Notes: generated by a model from the sequence alone, not told the origin. 43,210 bases of DNA from an uncultured Porphyromonadaceae bacterium (GCA_947253625.1 CAMYAB010000014.1:1-43210), one strand, 5' to 3'; positions 33,130-41,473 are shown, counted from the stretch's first letter. Numbers and translations: made by a program.

Positions 33130-34002
33130 TTACCTCCTTCTCCGGCTAAAAAGTTGTTGCAGGACGGGCACATAGTCCTCGTCCGTAGCCACACTCGAAA
33201 AAGTGATATCGTACTTCGTAAATGTGTCCACCATGTAGCTGGTCAGTGTTTGCCAGTAGCCTCGGTAGGCATTTTGGATGCGCTTTGATGAGCTGTCGAC
33301 CAGGTGTATATGTCCGATCTCCGCATCGGTTACGCGCAGTAGGCCTACTTCCGGGAGTACTGTCTCGTGCGGGTCGTAGACACGCATGGCAAGGAGGTCA
33401 TGCTTTCGGCTCACGACACTCATAGTCCGTCCGTAGTCGCTGTGGTCGATGAAGTCGGATAGCACAAAGAGTGTCGCCTGCTTCTTTTGGACGTTGTTGG
33501 CATAGACCAAGGCCTGCGAGAGGTCGGTACTCTCTCCACAGGGTTCCAGGGTGAGGATCTCGTTGAGGATATGCAGGACGTGCTTGCGACCTTTGCCGGG
33601 CGGGATGAACTTCTCGATCCTGTCCGAGTAAAAGATCACGCCCACCTTGTCGTTGTTGGTGATGGTGCTAAAGGCAAGTGTGCCGGCAATCTCGGCGACC
33701 AGCTGTCGTTTGGTCCGGCTCAGGGTGCCAAATAGCTCACTTTTCGACACATCCACTAGGAGGAGCATTGTCAGTTCACGCTCTTCTTCGTAGACCTTGA
33801 TATAAGGTTTGGCGTAGCGTGCCGTGACGTTCCAGTCGATATCGCGTACGTCGTCGCCTACTTGGTACTCCCGCACTTCGGTGAACGACATGCCTCTACC
33901 CTTGAAGGCAGAGCGATACTCTCCAGAGAAGATGTTCTGGCTGAGTCGCTTTGCCTTGATCTCGATGCGCCGGATCTTTCGGAGTAGTTCGCTGGTATTC
34001 AT
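33130..34002 (-). CDS. DUF58 domain protein of the MoxR-Bat operon
   Basis: The 290-residue soluble protein has the DUF58 signature YQVGDDVRDIDWNVTARYAKP (split: YQVGDDVRDIDWN and VTARYAKPYIK) followed by a VWA-like fold with LLLVDVSKS as degenerate MIDAS. DUF58 proteins are nearly always encoded next to MoxR ATPases and are thought to be substrates or adaptors. It lies 10 bp after moxR and 13 bp before the next gene, so it is firmly in the operon. Confidence 0.9.
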   Translation of the reverse strand: MNTSELLRKIRRIEIKAKRLSQNIFSGEYRSAFKGRGMSFTEVREYQVGDDVRDIDWNVTARYAKPYIKVYEEERELTMLLLVDVSKSELFGTLSRTKRQLVAEIAGTLAFSTITNNDKVGVIFYSDRIEKFIPPGKGRKHVLHILNEILTLEPCGESTDLSQALVYANNVQKKQATLFVLSDFIDHSDYGRTMSVVSRKHDLLAMRVYDPHETVLPEVGLLRVTDAEIGHIHLVDSSSKRIQNAYRGYWQTLTSYMVDTFTKYDITFSSVATDEDYVPVLQQLFSRRRR

Positions 34003-34012
34003 GCTTTAGGCT

Positions 34013-35020
34013 TTAGGGAACGTCTACTCGGTTGAGTATCTCGTTGATGATTTCTTCGGGTACGAGGTTGTTGGCCTCTGCTTCGTAGCTGAGGGCTATT
34101 CTGTGGCGAAGTACGTCATGGCATACGGCGCGTACATCCTCGGGGATCACGTAGCCTCTGTGCTTGATGAAAGCATAGGCGCGTGCCGCCAGGGCCAGGT
34201 TGATCGAGGCACGTGGAGAGGCACCATTGGTGATCATGCCCTTGAGGTTGTCGAGACCCGCCTCTACGGGGAATCGTGTGGCAAATACGATGTCGATGAT
34301 GTACTTCCGGATCTTTTCGTCGATATAGACTTGGTGGACGATCTCTCGAGCTCGGAGTATCTGTGCGGTCGTGACCACCTGTCGTGCTTGTGGCTTGTCG
34401 CTGTCCTGCATGATCTGTGAGGAGACGATGTTCATCTCTTCTTGCTTGGTGGGATAGCCGACGTTTACTTTCAGCATGAAACGGTCGCTCTGAGCCTCCG
34501 GCAGGGTGTACGTCCCCTCTTGGTCAATGGGGTTTTGGGTCGCCATGACGAGGAATGGTTCCGGCAGGGCAAAAGTCTGATCCGCAATCGTCACTTGGTG
34601 CTCTTGCATAGCCTCGAGCAGTGCACTCTGTACTTTGGCAGGGGCACGGTTGATCTCATCGGCTAGCACGAGGTTGGCAAAGATCGGGCCTTTCTTGATG
34701 CTAAATGATTCGCTCTTTTGGCTATAGATCTGAGTGCCAATGACGTCTGCCGGGAGCAGGTCGGGGGTAAACTGTATCCGGCTAAAGTCTGCATCCATCA
34801 GGTCTGCCAGTGTCTTGATCGCCAGTGTCTTGGCTAGACCCGGGACTCCCTCAAGCAGGATGTGACCATTGGCGAGAAGTCCGATGAGCAGGCTCTCACG
34901 CAGGTGTTTTTGTCCAACGATTACTTGCCCCATGCCGTTGTTTAGGAGGTCAAGGAAACCACTCTCTCGCTCAATGACCTCAGTCAAGGCTCGTACGTCT
35001 ACAGGATTATTTGTCTCCAT
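34013..35020 (-). CDS. MoxR family AAA+ ATPase
   Basis: MoxR ATPases are cytoplasmic AAA+ chaperones that help assemble or activate VWA-domain partners. The 335-residue protein has Walker A GVPGLAKT (58-65), Walker B LVLADEINRAP, sensor 1 FLVMATQNP and the arginine-finger region SPRASINLALAARAYAF near the end. It is first in the run moxR-DUF58-gene-batA-E and should be the energy source for the Bat proteins. A -7 element (35060-35067) lies 40 bp upstream. Confidence 0.93.
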   Translation of the reverse strand: METNNPVDVRALTEVIERESGFLDLLNNGMGQVIVGQKHLRESLLIGLLANGHILLEGVPGLAKTLAIKTLADLMDADFSRIQFTPDLLPADVIGTQIYSQKSESFSIKKGPIFANLVLADEINRAPAKVQSALLEAMQEHQVTIADQTFALPEPFLVMATQNPIDQEGTYTLPEAQSDRFMLKVNVGYPTKQEEMNIVSSQIMQDSDKPQARQVVTTAQILRAREIVHQVYIDEKIRKYIIDIVFATRFPVEAGLDNLKGMITNGASPRASINLALAARAYAFIKHRGYVIPEDVRAVCHDVLRHRIALSYEAEANNLVPEEIINEILNRVDVP

Positions 35021-35059
35021 ATTGTTGTGCTATTCGTTTATTTCCGTTCAAATTTCTTG

Positions 35060-35067
35060 CAAATATA
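35060..35067 (-). promoter_or_regulatory. Probable -7 element of the moxR-bat promoter
   Basis: TATATTTG is read on the minus strand 40 bp before the moxR ATG. The matching -33 TTG is absent at the usual spacing, as also seen for gcvP. Confidence 0.5.
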
Positions 35068-35230
35068 CCTATTTTGGTACTCCTTGTCTCTTTTCTTGTG
35101 AAAAGAAACATTAAGGAATCTACCGATAAGTAAATGGAGGAGTCGGAGAGGGTAGACGGACCGAAAACTGCGGTTCTCTTTTTTACCCAAAGTGTGTGTC
35201 TGCCTCCCTTTTGGATGGCCCATTTTTTCC

Positions 35231-35286
35231 CCTTCTATCCGTCTAAGCGATCGCTTCTATCCGTGAAAAGTTTTGCTTCTATCCGT
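35231..35286 (-). repeat. Second tandem array of 22-bp units
   Basis: On the minus strand ACGGATAGAAG(C/G) occurs at 35286-35275, 35264-35253 and 35242-35231, again with a period of exactly 22 bases. The core is the same as in the array at 18109-18186. It lies in the 492-bp gap between the divergent moxR and the SGNH gene, where I see no gene. Confidence 0.88.
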
Positions 35287-35426
35287 GAAACTCATGGTCC
35301 TCTGCAAGTATTTGATTGTCTGTGGCTTGCAAGGTGTCCAAAATTGGTGCAAAAAAGAGGTCGCGGCAGTGGACTTTTTGGATGATTCTTACACCGGGAA
35401 GGGGCTGTCCGATGAGCCCTTTTTCA

Positions 35427-35435
35427 GGGGGGGGG
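35427..35435 (+). repeat. Nine-G homopolymer upstream of the SGNH/MBOAT operon
   Basis: Nine consecutive G stand about 52 bp upstream of the -7 element at 35488. Such tracts can vary in length by slippage. Confidence 0.9.
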
Positions 35436-35487
35436 CCAATGTGTTTGCCTCAAAGCGGAGAGCGGAGGTGGTGTGGTATTAAAGTGG

Positions 35488-35495
35488 TACCTTTG
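35488..35495 (+). promoter_or_regulatory. -7 element of the SGNH/MBOAT operon
   Basis: TACCTTTG fits a start near 35502, only 11 bases before ATG 35513 or 23 before ATG 35525. No TTG is at the -33 position. Confidence 0.5.
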
Positions 35496-35512
35496 CCCCT
35501 GTTTTTGGCACT

Positions 35513-36910
35513 ATGTTTTGGAGCATGAATCATTGGTCGGATGGGTGTGGGCTTTTGCGGAGCTTTTCGGTTTGTTTGGTAGCGGTCGGGCTGGCTTACC
35601 TGATCTCTTTTGTCCTGAATAGGGTAAATGGAGATGTGAAGGTATTTGACCCGGTGAGCGATTTGTTTCCCGGATCGGAGGAGGTCGTGGCTGAGCCTGC
35701 CCCTTCTCTCAATGTGGATTTGAGCCCGATCGAGCCGGAGGGGACGTCTATTGCCACGGACTCTATACATTCATCGTCTGCTGAGGTGGATCCGATTGTG
35801 GCTGAGGTGGATTCGACTGATAGCTCATCTATGCTGATGGACTATACACCCGATCATGATGGGGTGTCTCGGGTGCGTGCGTGGTTGCAGGAGGCTCGGG
35901 AGATGCCTCTGCATGTCGCTTTCTTTTCGGACTCGTTTACGGAGGGTGACCTACTGGTGGCTGATTTTCGTCGGATGCTTCAGCAGACTTTTGGCGGTAA
36001 GGGTGTCGGCTATCTTCCGGTCACCTCTGCCACGGCGCGTTTTAGGACCTCGGTGCGGCATCGTTTTGGCGGTGCTTGGGCGCCACACACTCTGCTACAG
36101 GCTGGCTCCTATACGGCCTCGGGGCAGTGTGATCATCTCTCGGGTGAGGGGCAAGTGACGATTGGGATCTCCTCTCCCACCTCTTCATCCAAGGAGGTGG
36201 ATCGAGTAGCGCTCCTCTACCGCTGTGGGGGGAGTGCGATATTGACGACTACGGTCAATGACACAGTTGTCTCTCGGTATGACCTGAGTGCCACGGAGGA
36301 TGGTAGGCTGTCTCTGTGGGAGGAGCGTGGGGGCGGTGTGCGTTCGATCCGGATGGAGGTGCAGAGTGATGACCTGGATGTCCATGGGATTTTCCTAGAC
36401 GGGGCCACGGGTGTCTCGGTGGACAATATGAGTAGACGGGGTGCATCGGGAGGTGAACTGACTCGGATCAGTGGGCCACTCTGCAGTGAGATGAGAGGGG
36501 TGCGCAACTACCGACTGATCATCCTCTCTTTTGGACTCAATGCCCTTTCGCTGGAGGATGAAGCGGATGACTATTTTTGGTACTATCACAAGATGAAGAA
36601 GAGTTTGGCTCATATTCGAGAACTCTTTCCGGATGCTGTGGTGCTATTGATGTCGGTGTCGGATCGAGCCACTATTGTGGATGGCAAGGTGGTGACCCTG
36701 CGTGGGGTCCGCCAAGTGCGTGCAATCCAGAAAAGGTTGGCTCGGGAGAATGGTTGTCTCTTTTGGGATACTTTTGCCGCCATGCAGGAGCTGGGGGGTG
36801 TACAGTCGTTGGTCGAAAAGGGCCGCATGGCCAAGGACTATACCCACCTCAGTGTCTCCGGAGGTAGGGAGTTGGCCAAGCGTTTGTACCATTCGTTGGT
36901 GGAGGAGTAG
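35513..36910 (+). CDS. Membrane-anchored SGNH hydrolase-like protein
   Basis: The 465-residue protein has an N-terminal membrane helix (about residues 14-36), a linker to about residue 115 rich in Ser, Asp, Glu and Pro, and a periplasmic SGNH-type domain. The motifs are a variant block I FFSDSFTEGD with candidate nucleophile Ser141, a block III-like SFGLNALSL (Asn343) and block V DYTHLS with Asp442 and His445. The usual GDS is SDS here. Such domains move or remove O-acetyl groups on exported polymers. It starts a run of four genes; the next ATG is 3 bp after its stop. ATG 35525 is an alternative start given the short leader. Confidence 0.75.
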   Translation: MFWSMNHWSDGCGLLRSFSVCLVAVGLAYLISFVLNRVNGDVKVFDPVSDLFPGSEEVVAEPAPSLNVDLSPIEPEGTSIATDSIHSSSAEVDPIVAEVDSTDSSSMLMDYTPDHDGVSRVRAWLQEAREMPLHVAFFSDSFTEGDLLVADFRRMLQQTFGGKGVGYLPVTSATARFRTSVRHRFGGAWAPHTLLQAGSYTASGQCDHLSGEGQVTIGISSPTSSSKEVDRVALLYRCGGSAILTTTVNDTVVSRYDLSATEDGRLSLWEERGGGVRSIRMEVQSDDLDVHGIFLDGATGVSVDNMSRRGASGGELTRISGPLCSEMRGVRNYRLIILSFGLNALSLEDEADDYFWYYHKMKKSLAHIRELFPDAVVLLMSVSDRATIVDGKVVTLRGVRQVRAIQKRLARENGCLFWDTFAAMQELGGVQSLVEKGRMAKDYTHLSVSGGRELAKRLYHSLVEE

Positions 36911-36913
36911 GTG

Positions 36914-38164
36914 ATGAGACAGACGGTGTGGCCCTCGGTGGGTGTCGTATTGTGGCTCCTTGCTATTTGTCCGGCGGTTGTGGCACAACGCCTCGCCCCG
37001 CTTGACCTTTTGGAGGTGGATCGATGTGTGCTGAAAGCTCCGGAGGGGTATCTAGATGAGTTTTGGGAGCTATGTGTTTCCCCGACCAATCGTGAGACTA
37101 TACCGGTGGTTCATCTCGGGGACTCGCATGTGCAGGGTGGGTACTTTAGCGCACCTATCCGTCAGTTTTTTGATGACTACTTTTGCTTGGCCGGCTTGGG
37201 GTGGGTGGCTCCGTACAGTCTTTTGCGCAGCAATCAGCCGCATCCCGGACGAGTGTCGGGGCATAAGGGTCGATGGTCGGGACACTTCGTCACTTCGCGG
37301 AGGTATGGGGACTCACCCAGTCCTACGGGTATCACACTTACCGCTCAGGTGCGTGATGAGGTGGAGATAAAGGTGCCTGACGGTTTCCCGATCAGGCGGG
37401 TGGTCCTCTTGCGTGATGTCTCCACGCCACCACTGTATATCAAGGGGGCAGCGCAACCGGCAGTGGGGGTGTCGGGTGTGGAGGAGCCCGGTGTAGATAC
37501 ACTGTGGGTGAATGAGCCAACCACGGTCTTGACATTGGTTGCACCAAAAGGCGCACGGTGGTATGGTGCCAGTCTGGAGAGTGGTTGTCCGGGTCCACTT
37601 TTGCACACGATTGGCTACAATGGGGCTTTTTTCCCTTCGCTGAATCACCGTGCTTTTTTGGATCATTTGCATCTGTTGCGCCCTCGCTTGCTCATAGTGT
37701 CACTTGGAACTAACGATCTACTTGCGCCCAAGTTTTCGTCCGCCCTTTTTGCCGGCGAAGTGAGGAGTCTTGTACGGGCCTTGCAGGTCGCTATGCCCTC
37801 TACTGCTATCCTTCTTACCTCGCCTGTTGCGACCTTTAGGGTCAAGCGTGTGCGCCGTGGCCACTATTGTTGGATCGCAAGTGGCAATGCGGATGAGGTG
37901 TCCAAGGTGCTGGAGCGGGAGGCTTCTGAGCTGGGCTGTGGCTATATAGACCTGTATGGGGCTTTTGGCGGTGTGTCCGGTGCGGATGCGCTACCGGAGG
38001 CCGGGATGATCTCTAGAGATGGCGTGCATCTCACAAGGGAGGGGTATGATGAATTGGGAATGGCTGTCGCGTATGCGCTTCTGAGAGATTTTAGGAGCTA
38101 TGTGTTGCGTCGGCGTCCTCTCTTTTATCAGCGACAAGTGCTTGATATCAGCAGGGTGAAGTAA
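36914..38164 (+). CDS. Exported SGNH hydrolase-like protein
   Basis: The 416-residue protein has a signal peptide (VVLWLLAICPAVVAQ) and a full SGNH set: block I VVHLGDSHVQGG with Ser71, block II Gly234 in HTIGYNGA, block III SLGTNDLL (Gly265, Asn267) and block V RDGVHLT with Asp369 and His372. Between blocks I and II lies an insertion of about 130 residues that looks beta-rich and may bind carbohydrate. It is probably the periplasmic acyltransferase or esterase partner of the MBOAT protein encoded next. ATG 36914 is chosen over GTG 36911. The MBOAT start follows 37 bp after its stop. Confidence 0.82.
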   Translation: MRQTVWPSVGVVLWLLAICPAVVAQRLAPLDLLEVDRCVLKAPEGYLDEFWELCVSPTNRETIPVVHLGDSHVQGGYFSAPIRQFFDDYFCLAGLGWVAPYSLLRSNQPHPGRVSGHKGRWSGHFVTSRRYGDSPSPTGITLTAQVRDEVEIKVPDGFPIRRVVLLRDVSTPPLYIKGAAQPAVGVSGVEEPGVDTLWVNEPTTVLTLVAPKGARWYGASLESGCPGPLLHTIGYNGAFFPSLNHRAFLDHLHLLRPRLLIVSLGTNDLLAPKFSSALFAGEVRSLVRALQVAMPSTAILLTSPVATFRVKRVRRGHYCWIASGNADEVSKVLEREASELGCGYIDLYGAFGGVSGADALPEAGMISRDGVHLTREGYDELGMAVAYALLRDFRSYVLRRRPLFYQRQVLDISRVK

Positions 38165-38201
38165 GGTCGTTTTTTTGTTGTCTCTCCATGTCGTAATCCA
38201 T

Positions 38202-39710
38202 ATGCCACAGCACTATATACTCGATCTGCTCAAATACAATCCGAAGGAGCCGATGCTCTTCAACAGTGGTCTGTTTTTGGCCCTCTTTCTCTGCTTTATC
38301 CCGCTGTACTATGCTCTGAGGCATCGGCAGATGGTGAGGATCCTCTACGTGGTCCTCTTTTCGCTTTACTTTTACTACAAGAGTAGTGGAGCGTATGCCA
38401 CTATTATTTTATTGACGGCCACGGTTGATTATTTTGTAGGTCACCGTATTTCGTTGTCTTCCGATGGTGGAAAAAGATGGCTGGCGGTTTCGATCGTCTT
38501 CAATCTCGGGATGCTTGCTTACTTCAAGTACACCGGCTTTCTCTACAATACCTTTGGCCCACTTTTTTATGGCATCGGGGAGTGGTTGGGCTGGGTGAGT
38601 AGTCCATTTGAGGCACATAGGTTTGATATTTTTTTGCCGGTCGGTATCTCTTTCTTTACTTTTCAGTCCATGAGCTATGTCATTGACATATACCGAGGGG
38701 AGATAAAGCCACTGAGACGATGGGTGGACTATCTGTTTTATGTCTCATTTTTCCCTCAGCTGGTGGCCGGACCTATAGTTAGAGCCAAGGACTTTATCCC
38801 TCAGATTTACCGCACTCCGGTGGTGACACGTGAGGAGTTTGGGGAGGGACTGTATCTTATCCTTTTTGGCCTGCTCAAAAAGGGGGTGATCTCGGATTAT
38901 ATCAGCCTTAATTTTGTAGACCGCGTATTTGATGCCCCTGCGCTCTATACGGGATTTGAGAATCTGATGGCGATCTATGGTTATTCGCTCCAGATCTATT
39001 GTGACTTTTCGGGCTACTCCGATATGGCTATAGGGCTGGCCTTGTGGCTGGGTTTTCGGTTCAATACCAACTTTGATTTTCCGTATCAATCCGCCACGAT
39101 CACTGAGTTTTGGCGCAGGTGGCACATCTCGCTTTCGTCTTGGCTTCGCGACTACCTCTATATCTCGCTGGGCGGTAACCGCAAGGGTAGGGTGCGCACC
39201 TATGTCAATCTTTTGATCACGATGCTACTAGGCGGTCTGTGGCACGGAGCCAGTCTTCGGTTTGTCATCTGGGGTGGCCTCCATGGTCTGGCGCTGGCTT
39301 TGCATAAGTGGTTGATGTCGTTTGTCGCTTTCTTTCGGCCTACGGGTGAGGGTATGCACCCCGTTGTGCGGTTTTTCTCGGTCCTGCTGACTTTTCATTT
39401 TGTCGCATTTGCCTGGATCTTTTTTCGGATGGAAAATCTCTCTGATGTTTGGGTGATGCTGGATATGATTGCGCACGAATTTCATCCGGAGGTGGCGAGT
39501 CAGTTTGTCAAGGGGTACCAAGTGGTCTCAATCCTAATGTTCACGGGCTTTTTGGCTCATTTTACGCCGTTGGCACTTCGTCGGGGCCTTCAGGACTTTG
39601 TCACGCACCTCCCGCTTGTCGGCCAAGCGTTGGTATTGGCCATCGTCTTTGTGGTGCTTGTGCAGTTTCGCTCAATAGGGGTCCAGCCATTCATTTACTT
39701 TCAGTTTTAG
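38202..39710 (+). CDS. MBOAT family O-acyltransferase (AlgI/PatA/DltB-like)
   Basis: The 502-residue inner-membrane protein should carry acyl groups, usually acetyl, across the membrane for O-acylation of an exported polymer. Motifs: MLFNSGLFLALF at the start, FLPVGISFFTFQSMSYVIDIY (as FLPVGISFFTFQ then SMSYVIDIY), FFPQLVAGPIVRAKDF, WRRWHISLSSWLRDYLYI with His308, and GLWHGASLRFVIWGGLHG with the invariant His348. About eleven membrane helices are visible. A longer frame starts at TTG 38175, but ATG 38202 begins a family-like MPQHYILDLLKYNPKEPM. Two SGNH genes precede it, the arrangement seen in peptidoglycan or alginate O-acetylation systems. The polymer here is unknown. Confidence 0.92.
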   Translation: MPQHYILDLLKYNPKEPMLFNSGLFLALFLCFIPLYYALRHRQMVRILYVVLFSLYFYYKSSGAYATIILLTATVDYFVGHRISLSSDGGKRWLAVSIVFNLGMLAYFKYTGFLYNTFGPLFYGIGEWLGWVSSPFEAHRFDIFLPVGISFFTFQSMSYVIDIYRGEIKPLRRWVDYLFYVSFFPQLVAGPIVRAKDFIPQIYRTPVVTREEFGEGLYLILFGLLKKGVISDYISLNFVDRVFDAPALYTGFENLMAIYGYSLQIYCDFSGYSDMAIGLALWLGFRFNTNFDFPYQSATITEFWRRWHISLSSWLRDYLYISLGGNRKGRVRTYVNLLITMLLGGLWHGASLRFVIWGGLHGLALALHKWLMSFVAFFRPTGEGMHPVVRFFSVLLTFHFVAFAWIFFRMENLSDVWVMLDMIAHEFHPEVASQFVKGYQVVSILMFTGFLAHFTPLALRRGLQDFVTHLPLVGQALVLAIVFVVLVQFRSIGVQPFIYFQF

Positions 39711-39738
39711 TGATCGCAACCTTAGTGTTTTCTACAGA

Positions 39739-40620
39739 ATGAAATACCAATGCTTCTTTTTCCTCCTCTTGGGAGGTTTGTTCTCGCTTTGTGCGCCTGC
39801 TTTTGCCCAAGCCGACAGTCTGCTCATGGCCCGCTACCAACGCTGTGTCGAGGATTACTTTGATGCCTATGAGCGTGGGCAGGTCGATAGCGCGGAGTTG
39901 GCTTTGCGATCAGCCCTGTCGATTTTGCCAACGTATGGCGGGAATTTTTTGTTGGAGGCCAACCTTGCAGAGCTTGTTGTGGCACGATGTGACACGGTCG
40001 AAGCGTTGGGTTTGTTGACATCTGCCCTCAATCGTCAGCCGCATCTTGATACCATTCGGAGTCGTCGCGCGGAGCTTTTGACGCAGTCTCGACGGTTGGA
40101 GGACGCACTCGCAGACCTAGATGAGCTCCTGAAGCAATATCCCAAGAGCGAAATCTATCGCTATCGGCGAGCCTTGCTCCTGCGTGACCTAGGCCTGCCG
40201 GAAGGTGCTGTGGCTGACCTCCAAAAAATAGTGGAACACAATCCAAAAGCCTACATTCCGCAGGTTACGCTGGCTGAGGTACTATTTGACCAAGGAGAAA
40301 ACCTCCGGGCCGAACAGATCTTGACCCGCCTCATCGACGAATACCCCCAACAGCATATGGCCGCACGTGTCCTGACAAAATGCTACCTAAAGAGTGACCA
40401 AAAAGCTCAGGCACTTGCCACTATCCGAAAGGCCATCAACTCCGGTACTCGTGTAACCGCTGAGGAGTACCTCGTCCGGGGTATGGTGTGGCTGGCTTAC
40501 GGCGAGCAAAAGGAGGCCGAAAAAGACTTTGGTAAGGCCAAAGAACTCGGTGCAAACGATCGAAGTGTCCACGATGCCAATGCTTGGGTCCATGACATGA
40601 GGCAGGGCAATCGACCGTAG
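39739..40620 (+). CDS. Exported TPR protein
   Basis: The 293-residue protein has a signal peptide (ending near APAFAQ) and about six TPR-like helical pairs from residue 30 to the end, for example AELALRSALSILP, YRRALLLRDLGLPEGAVADL and VRGMVWLAYGEQKEAEKDF. It has no lipobox and no catalytic motif, so it is probably a periplasmic scaffold. It lies 28 bp after the MBOAT gene and is likely the last gene of that operon. A role in organising the acylation complex is inference from position. Confidence 0.8.
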   Translation: MKYQCFFFLLLGGLFSLCAPAFAQADSLLMARYQRCVEDYFDAYERGQVDSAELALRSALSILPTYGGNFLLEANLAELVVARCDTVEALGLLTSALNRQPHLDTIRSRRAELLTQSRRLEDALADLDELLKQYPKSEIYRYRRALLLRDLGLPEGAVADLQKIVEHNPKAYIPQVTLAEVLFDQGENLRAEQILTRLIDEYPQQHMAARVLTKCYLKSDQKAQALATIRKAINSGTRVTAEEYLVRGMVWLAYGEQKEAEKDFGKAKELGANDRSVHDANAWVHDMRQGNRP

Positions 40621-40670
40621 CTCGCCGGAGAGTAAAAATAGGTGCCTCCGGGCAAACAAAAGCAGCTCTC

Positions 40671-40705
40671 GGACTGTTTTAGTCCAAAGTCCGACTTGAT
40701 CGGAC
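40671..40705 (+). promoter_or_regulatory. Two adjacent inverted repeats upstream of tpx
   Basis: GGACT 40671-40675 with AGTCC 40681-40685, and GTCCGA 40689-40694 with TCGGAC 40700-40705, both with 5-base spacers, lie 30-64 bp before the tpx ATG. They share the GTCC element and could be operators for a redox regulator, or a weak terminator of the TPR gene. No promoter consensus is evident near them. Confidence 0.4.
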
Positions 40706-40734
40706 ACTATAATCACCATCAAAAAAAGATAACT

Positions 40735-41235
40735 ATGGCAACAACTCAACTAAAAGGACAGACCCTCCATACCTCCGGCTCGCTCCCAAAGGCAGGCATG
40801 CCGGCTCCGGACTTTACCGCAACCAAAAGTGACCTCTCCGACGTCAAGCTATCCGACTACCTAGGGAAGAAAGTCATCCTCAATGTATTTCCAAGTATCG
40901 ACACGGGTGTTTGCGCACAGAGTGTCCGGACCTTCAACAAAGCGGCTGCCTCGCTCCAAAATACCCAAGTCCTATGTATCAGCAAGGACCTGCCATTTGC
41001 CCAAGCACGCTTTTGTGGTGCAGAAGGGATCGCCAATGTCACCACCCTTTCCGTATTTCGTGATGACACCTTTGCCAAGGCCTATGGTGTTGAGCTGGCG
41101 GAGAGTGTCATGCGTGGCCTCCTCGCACGATGCGTGTTTGTGGTAGACGAAAAGGGACAAATCGTATACGAAGAACTGGTGCCGGAGATTACCTCCGAGC
41201 CCAACTATCAGGCCGCACTGGACGCACTCAAGTAG
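40735..41235 (+). CDS. tpx: Thiol peroxidase (atypical 2-Cys peroxiredoxin)
   Basis: Tpx reduces hydrogen peroxide and organic hydroperoxides with electrons from thioredoxin. The 166-residue protein has the peroxidatic Cys60 in PSIDTGVCAQSVRTFN and the resolving Cys94 in ARFCGAEG, the spacing typical of Tpx, and the N-terminal PKAGMPAPDFTAT. Near the end VVDEKGQIVYEELVPEI is also typical. ATG 40735 gives the family length; an upstream GTG frame from 40642 would run through the inverted repeats. It is followed 25 bp later by a strong terminator. Confidence 0.96.
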   Translation: MATTQLKGQTLHTSGSLPKAGMPAPDFTATKSDLSDVKLSDYLGKKVILNVFPSIDTGVCAQSVRTFNKAAASLQNTQVLCISKDLPFAQARFCGAEGIANVTTLSVFRDDTFAKAYGVELAESVMRGLLARCVFVVDEKGQIVYEELVPEITSEPNYQAALDALK

Positions 41236-41260
41236 TTCGTCCTGCCGGATAGTACCCACA

Positions 41261-41292
41261 AAGCTCGCCTCCCTCTAGGGGGCGAGCTTTTC
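41261..41292 (+). terminator. Terminator of tpx
   Basis: AAGCTCGCC 41261-41269 pairs with GGCGAGCTT 41281-41289, with CCCT/AGGG extending the stem inward, and is followed by a T run. Confidence 0.9.
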
Positions 41293-41436
41293 TGTATACG
41301 CCATCCAATCAATGAGTTTGTCAATTTGCTCTGAAAGCTATTATTAAGTGCAGGAACGATAAAGAAAACTTGATGTTGCGGATTGGTCTTTCTGATTAAT
41401 GCCAGCCAACCGCTGCATAATACTCACTTTTAGGTA

Positions 41437-41467
41437 TTGCGAGACTTGGCCACACCTCGTACCTTTG
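41437..41467 (+). promoter_or_regulatory. Promoter upstream of the tetR leader
   Basis: TTG 41437-41439, 20 bases, TACCTTTG 41460-41467 is a full Bacteroidetes consensus. The start is expected near 41474. The 145 bases before it (41292-41436) show nothing recognisable. Confidence 0.75.
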
Positions 41468-41473
41468 CAACAA

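Noticed and set aside
35161..35196. Terminator-like ACCG/CGGT hairpin followed by six T
   Set aside because: The stem has only 4 bp and no plus-strand gene precedes it.
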